The notes below the pieces were generated by a model, which was not told the DNA's origin, ran no database searches, and saw only the letters and a list, made by a program, of their open reading frames with translations. From assembly GCF_040610475.1 (NCBI RefSeq), contig NZ_JBEXMJ010000002.1, positions 155,541 through 219,540 on the forward strand: a DNA stretch of 64,000 nucleotides, read 5' to 3'. The stretch's first letter is position 1. Every line of letters starts with the position of its first letter. This document shows positions 26,671-35,554 of the stretch, piece by piece. A program made the position numbers and the translations under genes. Origin of the DNA: Actinopolymorpha sp. NPDC004070 (GTDB taxonomy: Bacteria > Actinomycetota > Actinomycetes > Propionibacteriales > Actinopolymorphaceae).

Positions 26671-26999
26671 CCGCTCCCAGGTTCATATGGGATCACAAAG
26701 GTCAGCTCTCACGGACCTGCTGGCAAAGTCAGGTGCCAGGCGGTGGTGAGCTCAGTTTCTGGTGCGAGGTCGGGTGAGCCTCAAAGATGTACTCGGTCGC
26801 CCATGATACGGACGGTCGAGCGTAGGTAGGCGGGCGCGATCACACTGCGGGAGGCAACGGCGAGAGGGAGGCCTGGCGGTCCAAGGCCAGCCGATTCCCT
26901 GCCTGGGCGGGTCCGGTCGCAGCGTCCGGTGCTAAGTGGCGGTGGTAGGGCCTACTACATCCATTTTCGTCCCGGCGTCACGTGGGAAGGGGAGCGCGC
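26671..26999. other. Intergenic stretch before the second small-gene copy
   Basis: No gene is recognised. The last 54 bases belong to the duplicated cassette. The remainder has a minus-strand run (VASRSVIAPAYLRSTVRIMG) that could be a coding relic but cannot be placed. Confidence 0.4.
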
Positions 27000-27199
27000 A
27001 TGAGATTGTCGATGCGAGCCAAAGTGATTGCCCTGGTCGTGCTGGTCGTCCTCGGGGCCGTCGTGGCGTTCCGGACCGTGGGGTCCAGCGAGGACCAGTG
27101 CGACAAGCCGCTCAGCGAACGCGTGGGCGGGTGGGCCTGCTACACACCTGACCCGGACGGCGAGGTCGGCGTGTCGCGGTAGCCCAGAACGGTGCAGCG
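26946..27199. repeat. Duplicated cassette, copy 2
   Basis: Same unit as 16471-16730, in the same orientation, 10.5 kb away. Leader, gene and about 18 bases of trailer are all shared. The coding part differs by an in-frame 6-base deletion and scattered substitutions. Confidence 0.85.
27000..27182 (+). CDS. Small membrane-anchored protein with two extracytoplasmic cysteines (copy 2)
   Basis: 60 codons from ATG 27000 after GGGAAGGGGAG. It has basic MRLSMRAK, one membrane helix (VIALVVLVVLGAVVAF) and an outside tail with the paired cysteines (DQCDKPLSERVGGWACYTPD). Compared with copy 1 it lacks two residues in the helix. Charged residues near the end change (EPDPDHEF to TPDPDGEV). Several changes are silent. 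It lies inside the tRNA-bounded island while copy 1 lies outside, so one may have been carried in or copied within the genome. Function unknown. Confidence 0.65.
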   Translation: MRLSMRAKVIALVVLVVLGAVVAFRTVGSSEDQCDKPLSERVGGWACYTPDPDGEVGVSR

Positions 27200-27452
27200 G
27201 ATATCGACCGCCTCGCGTCCCCAGACGGACGGGAACACCGCGTACGGGGCGCTCGCCCGACAACGCGCAGAACTCACCAGTGAGCGTGCGAAGCGGACCG
27301 GCACCGGCAGCCTGCCGTACCCAACTCCTCAAGCAGGCCCAGACGGGTCGGCGGCGCGCAACTTCGCCACCGCTTCACGAACCAGCGAGACAGCACGGAC
27401 TCAAGATCAAGGCGCACCGAGACTTGTCGGTTGGTCCTGCGAAGATTGACCA

Positions 27453-28373
27453 GTGACGTTCCGGACCGTTCACGCCGACTACGGGACGGTGTTCGCGCAC
27501 CTGCCCGACCTGGGGTGTGGCCGCTCTTGGGAGGAGATCCACAAGGTTCGGCCGCGGGCACCACTTCGGTGCGACGAGTGTGGCCACCCGATGCACGCCA
27601 AGGTGTCACCCCTGGGCTTCCCGTTCTTCGCCCACGACCCGCAAGCGCCGAAGTGCAGCCTGACGGGCGAAACAATCGACCATCACCTGCTCAAACTGGA
27701 GTTGGCGAACGCCGTCAGGGCGGTCGGGTGGACGGCCGAGACCGAGGTGCCGGCAGCGGACCGGTCGTGGCGTGCCGACGTACTGGCCGCGTCACCGGAC
27801 GGGTCACGGCGGGTCGCGCTGGAAGCCCAGCTATCGCCCATCACAGCCGCCGACATACTGGCCCGCACCGAACGGATGGCAGCACAAGAGGTCCCGTCCT
27901 GCTGGTTCAGTGACCGACTCCGGGTTCCGTGGCTCGGAAAGGTCCCATCAGTCCGGCTCACCCGACCCAAAGCCGACGACCGGCCATTGACGATCGCCTA
28001 CGGGCTGATGCACTGGAACCGAGGGTGGGAACCACTCAACCGCGCAGTGTCCCTGACCGAGTTCTGTAGGTGGATGCTCACGGGTACGGTGATCGCGCAC
28101 CGACGCCTGGACGGCCGGACGGTCTGGACCACGCCCCGCCACATCGAGTCTGAGCGCCAGGCAGCCGAGCAGTTGGACGCGGCCCAGGACTACCGGCGCC
28201 AAGTGGAGCGGGACCGCCTCCAACAGTTGGCGAAGGTGACGCGCGAACTACGCGAGGCTCGTGAGGCCCGAAAACGTACAGCGGAGAGACGCCCCCCCCC
28301 CCGATTCAGCCCACCCCGATGCCGGTACAACTCCAGGGGCCGATCACTTGCTCAGTCTGCGGCTGGCGTCTAG
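27453..28373 (+). CDS. CoiA-like nuclease-family protein, frameshifted at an 11-C run
   Basis: 306 residues as read. The N-terminal zinc-ribbon-like part (RCDECGHPMHAKVSPLGFPF then AHDPQAPKCSLTGETIDHHL) is followed by the CoiA nuclease core SWRADVLAASPDGSRRVALE and AQLSPITAADILARTERM, with the D...E-x-Q pattern of restriction-endonuclease-like folds. At 28292-28302 there are eleven C. After it the frame used here gives an Arg/Pro-rich tail. The neighbouring frame gives PIQPTPMPVQLQGPITCSVC then GWRLAPELASSGRHIGC, a plausible C-C-H-C zinc finger ending at 28426. So the original gene probably ran 27453-28426. The run is either a real frameshift or a sequencing slip. Confidence 0.72.
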   Translation: MTFRTVHADYGTVFAHLPDLGCGRSWEEIHKVRPRAPLRCDECGHPMHAKVSPLGFPFFAHDPQAPKCSLTGETIDHHLLKLELANAVRAVGWTAETEVPAADRSWRADVLAASPDGSRRVALEAQLSPITAADILARTERMAAQEVPSCWFSDRLRVPWLGKVPSVRLTRPKADDRPLTIAYGLMHWNRGWEPLNRAVSLTEFCRWMLTGTVIAHRRLDGRTVWTTPRHIESERQAAEQLDAAQDYRRQVERDRLQQLAKVTRELREAREARKRTAERRPPPRFSPPRCRYNSRGRSLAQSAAGV

Positions 28374-28426
28374 CACCTGAACTCGCAAGCTCCGGCAGGC
28401 ACATCGGGTGTGAGCGGTCAGCCTAG

Positions 28427-30252
28427 GCCTTTGGCGCCGGACCTCTCTCATTCCGCACGCCGTGCTTGGCCACGAACCTCCCCACGGGGTGCCCAGCCTT
28501 CCGGGTTTGGGCTGGATCGACGGAGCGGCGCGTCGCCGTCACCGTCGACGGCGAGAACGTTATGGCGGACATGATCCGTGAGGTTTTGGCCAAAGCGATC
28601 GCGGCAAAGCATCGGATCCGCCACCAGGAGGCGCACCAGCGGCGGAATGGTACTCGTGGCCCTCGAGAGGGAGCATCACATCGGCGCGCGGCATAACAGC
28701 GCGACTCTTCGCCAGCTAGTAGCCGGCGTGCTAACACGGGGCTACTGCTCAGACCTGACTCGGTGGCGCAGGACCGTCCAACGACGTGACTGGCCTCCCC
28801 ACGCCTCGCCTCGGCGTCTCACCCGTCGACTGTCGGTGCTCCATTGCATACTCCCGCTCATGACACGTCAACAGTTTGATTATGACGCGCCCCTCACGCA
28901 AGAGGAGCGATCGACCGGCCACCGTTGGGTCATACCGGTGAGACTTCGAGTGAGTGAGAGATCGGCAATGAGGACCGCGCAAGGTCACTGCCTCTATCTA
29001 GACGGCGAGCACACGTTGACCGCATGCGACACACCTTCCTGCTCAGAGTGTCGCGTATCCCGCTTGAGTCGAAATGACAACCGCCCGTGCACACCTCTGA
29101 TAGGTGGAGATACCGGCCGCCGAAAACCACGGACGGAAATTCAGGCTCCGCGGGAGTCAGTAAGCCGCTTCGGCTCGGTGGCACGGTTGGGGTTAGAGGA
29201 TCGCAAAGCTACCCCTGCCGCTTTGAATGGCGCTGCGCCTCTTATTGTGAATCCATTAGCCGTCCCGGTACAAGCTGGCGGGCCGCACAGGTGGCTACTT
29301 GACGCCTATGTTCGACCTGCGACAGCGACGGACCTTGAGCAAGCGTCAACTGGTCGACGTCTCAACTTTTCTGATGGGGCCAAGCTAGATTGCGGAGAAG
29401 CCTCGTGCACGCGCTGCGGCTGCCTCCCCGAAACAGACCTTCCGAAGTGCCTCCCGCCACTGGAGGACCACAGACGAAAGCGCAGAGTAGAGATGTTCAG
29501 GACACTTTTTGCCGATGTGGCAAAAACGCGTTGTTATCACCCCAGGCCAAGTCGCGCCTCACTGAAGCGATGCATGGAGGCGTCGAATGGGAACGAGATC
29601 TTGTAGCAAGATATAGCTAATCACATGAAGTTGAAGTAGCGATGCATCAACGGGCTGGGCGCACACTGTCACAGCGTCCTCTTGATCTGAACGGTGACAG
29701 CGGAATCGCTGGTTGGCGTGACGGCCGCTGCAGTCCGCCGCTCACCCTAGCTTAACCAGTCGCCAACGAGGCGGAACAGTTGGCAACCGTCCGGATCCGC
29801 ATTTTGCGATAGCCCCGCCGCCGAGTCTGGGACGCACTCGCTGGCCGTAAAGGGCAGCATCGATCTATAGTGCCATTTGGAATGGTGGCTGGTTGCGGTT
29901 AGAGGCTGTGACGACGAAGGTTGCACCGATCGGCGCCGCACAGCAGACGGGCTGCTGGTTCCCAGAATCAGTCAACAGCCGAGTGCACCAGCCTCAACCT
30001 TCTCGGCGCAGCAAGGATTTGTTACAGCTGTCTCGACGCCGAGCGGATGGGATGCGCGACAGCGCCCACATCTTCTCACAGGAACTAATTTCGGCGGCAC
30101 GGGGTCAGGGCGGAATACATATCCTCATCACGGTCATCTTCATCCAGCGCGAACTTCAGTGCGGCCACCTGTCCCCGACCTCGTAAGGAAATAAACTCAG
30201 TCAATCCGGAGAGCACTGCCTCCTCAAAGTTCGATTTAGCTATACTGGCACA
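28427..30252. other. Long stretch with no convincing gene
   Basis: The longest plus-strand frame (ATG 28861 to 29606, about 248 residues with QGHCLYLDGEHTLTACDTPS and later Cys pairs) lacks the GC-rich third positions of real genes here, has no ribosome site and matches no family I know. A short frame ending at 28696 (VAVTVDGENVMADMIREVLA) may be a fragment. The composition is AT-richer than the flanks. I see no tRNA or clear repeat. It is probably decayed insert DNA. Confidence 0.4.
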
Positions 30253-30696
30253 ATGCTAACCGCCGCCATCGCCGCACTTGCCAGTCTTCTTGGGGTATTG
30301 CTCGGGGCCTATCTTCCGCGCCGATTCGATCAAACATACACCGCGCGTGCGAGATACGATGCCGCGGTAACCGCTGCAGCGAAGTTGCAGGCCGCGCGCA
30401 ACGGAGTTGGCTTGAATATTCCACAACGCTTCACTGCGGCTAGCTCCATCGAGGAGCACGAAACTATCGTTCAAGAGCTTTCAACCGATGCGGTGAAGCG
30501 ATTCCTGCAAGCGGCGTCAGATGCACGAGCCTCACTTGCGGAACTCTATCCTTATTCCCCGGACCTAAAAATATACTGGGACAAGTTTGAGATCTCGCCT
30601 GATGAGTTAGATAATTTAATCGCAACACTTACGGATCGCCGAAAACGGCCTCTTCGACGGCATAGGATCCGCCCCACAAGGACTATGCCTTCCTAG
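30253..30696 (+). CDS. Small membrane-anchored hypothetical protein
   Basis: 147 residues. An N-terminal helix (AAIAALASLLGVLLGAYL, residues 4-21) would anchor it, followed at once by Arg-Arg. A mostly helical cytoplasmic part has YDAAVTAAAKLQAARNGVGL and YPYSPDLKIYWDKFEISPDE. This shape recalls short phage- or island-borne membrane-tethered proteins of unknown role. The Arg-rich end (RRKRPLRRHRIRPTRTMPS) looks out of character and may be a frameshift. No ribosome site is evident. Confidence 0.5.
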   Translation: MLTAAIAALASLLGVLLGAYLPRRFDQTYTARARYDAAVTAAAKLQAARNGVGLNIPQRFTAASSIEEHETIVQELSTDAVKRFLQAASDARASLAELYPYSPDLKIYWDKFEISPDELDNLIATLTDRRKRPLRRHRIRPTRTMPS

Positions 30697-30739
30697 ACTG
30701 GGCGGCCGTGAACTAATATTTAGCGAGTCTCACACCCTC

Positions 30740-31353
30740 AGCCAGATCCGATCCTAGGAGCCGCCCGGCGCGTCCGGCCGACGCGTCGCGTCAGTGCCGG
30801 TCGAAGTGGGTGAACCGCTACCGGGTCAGCGGCGACGCGGGCCTGCTCGACCGATCCTCGGCATCGCACACCTCGCCGATGCGGACTTCGATGAGGTGGT
30901 GGAGCTCACCGAGGCCTAGCGGCGAGAGCAGAAGTGGTCTGCCCGCAAGATCGCCGCCGAGCTCGCCCACCGCGGTTACCGGGTCTCGGTCGCCACCGTG
31001 GGCCGCTGGCTGGCCCGGCTGGGTATCAACCGGCGCCGTGACCTCGACCCGTCCGGTCGTCGAACCGGCGGCCGCAGCCGATCACCGCCCGGTATCCCGG
31101 GCACATGGTGCTCCTGGACGATGAGCAGGTCGGCCGCGTCCCCGATGGGGGCGGCTGGTGGGCACACGGCCGCGGCAGCGGCGCCACCCACGCGACTCGG
31201 CGGGCGAAAGCGAAGAAGAACGGCGGCGCCAGGGCCGGCTACGTCTACCTGCACTCGGTCGTGGACGGGGTTCTCCCGGCTGGCCTACACCGAACGGCGC
31301 CAGGGGCACTCCATCACTGTCTACGGGCAGACCCACGCGGCCGGCGTCGATTA
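30740..31353 (+). pseudogene. IS481-family transposase remnant
   Basis: Plus-strand pieces of the same transposase family as the copy at 37-38 kb occur in shifting frames: SKWVNRYRVSGDAGLLDRSS, then KIAAELAHRGYRVSVATVGR in another frame, then GGWWAHGRGSGATHATRRA and RAGYVYLHSVVDG in a third. There are stops and indels, and the catalytic second half (DNGANYR and the final Glu) is missing. No inverted repeats were found at its edges. It is an old, dead insertion. Confidence 0.75.
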
Positions 31354-31583
31354 GGCCGGCCGACACGTAAGCCGTGGAGCAGCCGGTCGTGGCGACGAAC
31401 GATTGCCTTGCGTGCGCGGTGGGGAGCCTCGGTGCGTGCGCCGGTCAGTCGCCTCGAGTGGCACTCACGGGAGCGAGACGAGAGAATGCCGTCTCCGTTC
31501 ACGTTTGCTCATGGCGCCGCTGCCCATAGGCACTGCCCTACGGTGTTGGTACCGACATGTGGCAACAGCCGACTTGGAGACGC

Positions 31584-32168
31584 ATGGTGACTGAGGCTGC
31601 GGTCCGGCAATCGCTCCTAAGCGAACTGCTGGCTGATGCACGACCTCCCGTAGAGACCGTCTTCGAGTTCTGGGTTCCGCGGTCAAACGAACGTGCCGAT
31701 GTCGCCGCCATCGGGGCAACCATCGACGGCTTCGAGATCAAGACAGATCGGGACTCGCTCAGGCGTTTGCCACGCCAGGCCAGCGCCTACGCCCGAGTCT
31801 TCGACCGATGCCATGCTGTCCTCGCGCCACGGCACGTCAGCAGGGCATTAGACATCCTGCCGCCGTGGTGGGGAGTTCGGATCATTGAGGATGGACCCAC
31901 ACTTCCTACGCTGCGGCCGGCAGCCCTAAATGGAGGAGTCGACCCCGAGACGCTGGTGAGGATTCTCTGGCGAGATGAGGCGTACACCGCCCTGTGCAGC
32001 CTTGGAGAGCCTCCCGATCCAAGTGCTGGGCGATTCCAAATGTGGGAGAAGCTGCTCACACTCCTCGACGTTGAGGCACTTAAGCGGTTGGTACGCGAGG
32101 CACTTCTCGACCGCAACTCCTCTTGGGCCGGACGTAAAAGCTCCCGTCACGCAAGTCCGGCTAGCTGA
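31584..32168 (+). CDS. sce7726-family protein (PD-(D/E)XK nuclease-like)
   Basis: 194 residues from ATG 31584 (GGAGAC upstream). Family features: AAVRQSLLSELLADARPPVE, then PRSNERADVAAIGATIDGFE with I-K-T (D...E-x-K) at about residues 45-65, and TDRDSLRRLPRQASAYARVF. The D-x-x-x-I/V...FEIKTDRDSLRRL core is the hallmark of sce7726 proteins, which resemble PD-(D/E)XK nucleases. In other genomes sce7726 lies next to an sce7725 (beta-family) gene. Here a beta-family gene faces it tail to tail with a 22-bp overlap, which supports a functional pair, perhaps in phage or plasmid defence. Confidence 0.8.
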   Translation: MVTEAAVRQSLLSELLADARPPVETVFEFWVPRSNERADVAAIGATIDGFEIKTDRDSLRRLPRQASAYARVFDRCHAVLAPRHVSRALDILPPWWGVRIIEDGPTLPTLRPAALNGGVDPETLVRILWRDEAYTALCSLGEPPDPSAGRFQMWEKLLTLLDVEALKRLVREALLDRNSSWAGRKSSRHASPAS

Positions 32169-33295
32169 TTGACCACGAACCGGAGGTGATGGGAGGTTCC
32201 AGCGCCGCGCCAGTGGTCCTCCCAGCCCGGCTCACAGGTCCCGTCGGCACAATCGGCGACCTCACGGTCACCCCAGCTGAATTCGCGACCAGCGAACTCG
32301 GGCTGTTCGACGAGGAGCTTGCAGAGTTGCCTGTACTGCTCTCGCCCTTCCTCATGGCGGGGTGCTTTGGCGCGGGGGATGATCGTCACCGTTTCGTGCG
32401 TATAGCGGATGGCAGCCCGCATGCCCAGTGGAATTTGTCCGTCGGCTGCGTCAAGGGGAGGATCCGGGTTCTGGATCGCGTAGTCGCCGTAGATGGGGAC
32501 CCGGGAGACCCTCGACCTACGGAGCGCGAGCCACACTAGCCATTCGGTCCGGCGTCGACGCCCGATCGTGCCAGCATCCACAACCCCACCTCCCAGCGAC
32601 ATCGGCATGGCTGTACCAAGCAGAACGACGTTCCGCCACTGGCCGATCGAAACCAGCGCGTCGACCATGGATGCGAGGTCGTCGACCCTGACCTCCGCAT
32701 CATCTGGGAGTTGCCGGAGATCCATCAGCAGATCAGCGCCGACCACTTCCACCTCAACGGCGTTGAGAGTCTCCTGGATGAGACTGGGGAATGACCGCCC
32801 GCCGGCAACTGCCGTGTCGAGCAGTGGCACGCGTAGCGCGAGCCCCCGACCGTCGACCGCCGCCGACTCGGCTACCTGCCGCTGAGTTGCGGTCGCATCT
32901 CCGAGATGCAGTACGGGGACGAAGACGATCTGGCGCCGACGGGCAGCAGCATGGATCGCGGCCAGTACCGGAATTGGTCCACCTGGTGATTCGGCAGGGT
33001 GGTCCGGAGCCAGCCGGAGCCGATCTAGATAGATGGGATGTGTGCCGACGGCCTTTGCCAGCCGGCCGATCCAACCGTTGACTCGAGCCCGGCTGAAGGG
33101 CTGAGATCCGGGGGACCTAGGGCCGAGCACCTCGAGAATCGGAGTGAGGCCAGCCCATGTTTCAGCGCATGCTTGCTGTAGCGCCAGCAGCTCACCGGGC
33201 TTGGTCTGAAGTGCGGCGACGTAGTGAGTTTCCCCTCTCGACATCAGCTGGAAATCCGCCGGATTGGACAGCTTGAGCTGGATTGAAATCGGCAT
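32147..33295 (-). CDS. Beta-family protein (sce7725-like, T4 beta protein family)
   Basis: 382 residues from ATG 33295. It has the beta-protein (PF14350) pattern: YVAALQTKPGELLALQQACA and TPILEVLGPR at the N-terminus, PIYLDRLRLAPDH near residue 90, VGADLLMDLRQLPDD in the middle, and the late VPIYGDYAIQNPDPP motif. The fold is thought to be a TIM-barrel-like unit of unknown activity. Its end overlaps the end of the sce7726 gene on the other strand by 22 bp. The same two families are neighbours in other bacteria, usually codirectional, so the convergent layout here is unusual. Confidence 0.78.
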   Translation of the reverse strand: MPISIQLKLSNPADFQLMSRGETHYVAALQTKPGELLALQQACAETWAGLTPILEVLGPRSPGSQPFSRARVNGWIGRLAKAVGTHPIYLDRLRLAPDHPAESPGGPIPVLAAIHAAARRRQIVFVPVLHLGDATATQRQVAESAAVDGRGLALRVPLLDTAVAGGRSFPSLIQETLNAVEVEVVGADLLMDLRQLPDDAEVRVDDLASMVDALVSIGQWRNVVLLGTAMPMSLGGGVVDAGTIGRRRRTEWLVWLALRRSRVSRVPIYGDYAIQNPDPPLDAADGQIPLGMRAAIRYTHETVTIIPRAKAPRHEEGREQYRQLCKLLVEQPEFAGREFSWGDREVADCADGTCEPGWEDHWRGAGTSHHLRFVVNQLAGLA

Positions 33296-33381
33296 CGCAC
33301 GCCCCCATTCTACTAAGGCACGTTTAACCCTTGGGGCTAACGATGTCAAGGAGCGCCATAGAGATATCGTGGTCCGGCCGA

Positions 33382-33516
33382 CGCCGGCGTGGACCCCGCC
33401 CAGGTCGCCGAATGGGCAGGCCACAGCCTCGCCGTCCTCCGCCGTGTCTACGTCCGTTCGCTCGCCTGCCGCGACGACGTGGCGAAGAAGGCGGCGCTAG
33501 CTAATGATGAAAGTTA
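33382..33516 (+). pseudogene. Tyrosine integrase, C-terminal remnant
   Basis: 44 codons reading GVDPAQVAEWAGHSLAVLRR then VYVRSLACRDDVAKKAALAN and a stop. This is the last part of an actinobacterial phage-type integrase: the H/W-x-G-H box followed by the catalytic Tyr in RVYVR. Everything before it is gone. It lies 2 kb inside the right tRNA-Ser fragment and is the only trace of an enzyme that could have inserted the island. Confidence 0.7.
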
Positions 33517-33555
33517 GCCCAGCAGGAACACTGCAACTCTGTGCTAGTCCGTCAC

Positions 33556-35202
33556 TCAGGAGTCAACGGCAAGCTCCCGCAGCCGACGAGGCGCCTTATC
33601 CAGTGGGATACGCACGTCTAGACCAAGTTTTTCCTTCAGCATCTGCTTCAGCTCAGGGCCCTCTATAAGCTGTATACGGTTATTCTTGCTCGCAAACTTT
33701 CGACTCGCGTCCCCATACCACGACGTTGCGACGCAGATAGCACCGTGTGCCCGATGCTCTTCCATCGTTCCACTCAATGCTCGAACCGTCTCAGCGGGAA
33801 CAACATCTTTATACCGCTTAGCCTGGACGACGAACTCTGCGCGTTGTATTCCATCTCCTTTTATGTAAGCTACGGCATCCAACCCCTGATCCTTCGAAGA
33901 CTGAGTGATCTCGACCTCAGTAAACATCGTCGCAAGAAGCTGCCGGACGAGATGCTCGAATTCTTGCCAGTCCATTTCAAGGAGATTCGGAAGGGAATCC
34001 AGGCCCGCTAGGACATCTACTGGGTCCGTGAACCGGTACTTTGCCTTGTCGAAGTCGAGAACTGGCTTGACCGGCTCAAGGTCATAGGGGTGAGGAGAAA
34101 GGACAACCTGCAGCCTGCTCAAACATGATTCCGGATCGACTCGATCGAGCACCAGTTCGTTATACGACGCTCGGGCTACGCTCACGCTGACCAGGTGTGG
34201 CCTAGCTGGTTGGCCGGTAGCTGGATCGAAGCTGTTAACCACCCCATTAAAAACAACGCTATCTACAACGTCTGCGGGGGATGCGGTGAAGCACTCAAAT
34301 AGTGTTCGCAATGCAAACTGACAAACCATTGTCCGATAGAGATCTCTCCTCTCTCTTTCACTCCGCGCCACGGGCGCGACCTCTTTACGATTCTTGATGT
34401 AGCGATACGAGCGGGCCGACGGAATCACATCCGCACCCGGCAAGCACCGCTCAACGACCAGCTCGCGAAGTTCCGGACGATACTCGATTCGAAATTGAGA
34501 GGGGAAGCCCTGCGGGAGCGCCGACCTCGAGAGGACTCTGCCGATGTACTCCACCACGGCATCATGGCCGCCAGCTCGGAAATCTCGCTCCATACTGTCT
34601 ACCCAGGCATTGTGCAACTGATCCGAAGTCTCAAGCTCCGCTATCTGCCTCAGATGTCGTTCTCGTGCCTGCGCAAGGAGAGCAATGCGAGCAGACTCGT
34701 CTCGTTCATACTGCTTTTCAGCCTCGCTGAAGGCTACCTTTGCTTCGTTCAGTGCATCTATATACCATGCGGGCTGGCCAAACATCATCCGGAAGGAACT
34801 CGGCGGGGTTGGTGTAAATTCCTCCCACTGCGGCGGCACCCCTTCCGTCGCCAGCTCGCCGGGATCGAACCTAGGACGCGGACTTCGGCGCTTTAGGACG
34901 CTAAATGGTATATCGGGACGGCTACTGAGGCCATCTCGAAGAAGATTTCGAATAGCAGCAACATGGACTTCAATAGCCATCGTAAGAGAAGCTGCTTCTT
35001 TTACCTTTGCTTCGTGCGCGAGCTGTTGTCGCTGGCGCGCCTCATTAGCCTGCTGGCGGGCCGCTGAGCGTTCGGCCACTTCACGCTCGCGTTGCGCCCT
35101 CTCCGCCTCGCGCTTCAGTCGCTTGTGTTCTTGCTCCGCAGTACGCCTTAAGCGCTCCGCTTCTCGCTGTCGCTGGCTTCGCGGTGACGTGCGCCCCGCC
35201 AT
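33556..35202 (-). CDS. Mrr-type restriction endonuclease with N-terminal coiled coil
   Basis: 548 residues from ATG 35202. Residues 1-80 are an Arg/Glu/Ala-rich coiled coil (QREAERLRRTAEQEHKRLKR and following). The middle 330 residues are unassigned. The C-terminal 120 residues carry the Mrr nuclease core LLEMDWQEFEHLVRQLLATM, then QGLDAVAYIKGD (Asp near 439) and EFVVQAKRYK (Q-x-K near 460). Mrr enzymes cut DNA with foreign or modified bases (type IV restriction), but many homologues act in other defence settings. It is a single gene near the right end of the island. A GTG 51 nt upstream is another possible start. Confidence 0.8.
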   Translation of the reverse strand: MAGRTSPRSQRQREAERLRRTAEQEHKRLKREAERAQREREVAERSAARQQANEARQRQQLAHEAKVKEAASLTMAIEVHVAAIRNLLRDGLSSRPDIPFSVLKRRSPRPRFDPGELATEGVPPQWEEFTPTPPSSFRMMFGQPAWYIDALNEAKVAFSEAEKQYERDESARIALLAQARERHLRQIAELETSDQLHNAWVDSMERDFRAGGHDAVVEYIGRVLSRSALPQGFPSQFRIEYRPELRELVVERCLPGADVIPSARSYRYIKNRKEVAPVARSERERRDLYRTMVCQFALRTLFECFTASPADVVDSVVFNGVVNSFDPATGQPARPHLVSVSVARASYNELVLDRVDPESCLSRLQVVLSPHPYDLEPVKPVLDFDKAKYRFTDPVDVLAGLDSLPNLLEMDWQEFEHLVRQLLATMFTEVEITQSSKDQGLDAVAYIKGDGIQRAEFVVQAKRYKDVVPAETVRALSGTMEEHRAHGAICVATSWYGDASRKFASKNNRIQLIEGPELKQMLKEKLGLDVRIPLDKAPRRLRELAVDS

Positions 35203-35554
35203 GTCGGCCCCCTGGCTAGCTGTCGTCGCATCCAGTCGCCGTCGGAACTCCACGGCCTACAGGATGTGCATCTGGCTTCCTGGGATATGACCATCACAAC
35301 CCCAGGCATTCTGGGACAAGCCTCCCCTTCTCCGATGATGACAGCAACTAGCTAGTTGTGCAGTGCCTTCTACCCAGAGTGGTCAGGGTTGTCGGAGTGG
35401 CAGTACACGTTCCGGCCCGAGCTTCAAGGCCGCGGCACTTCGCCATTCGCCGCAGACGGCCGTGTCCGGCCATAGACAGCCGGACACGGCCGTACTCGCC
35501 AGGTAGCCGCTGATCACGCATCGTCGCAGGTCAGCGGCCGTTTCCCGCTTGGAC
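35203..35554. other. Intergenic stretch right of the Mrr gene
   Basis: No gene is seen. It ends with CGCAGGTCAGCGG at 35525-35537, a word shared with the left boundary region, just before the right tRNA-Ser fragment. Confidence 0.4.

Noticed and set aside
28861..29606. Hypothetical gene of about 248 codons
   Set aside because: No ribosome site, weak third-position GC, no family match; treated as decayed DNA.
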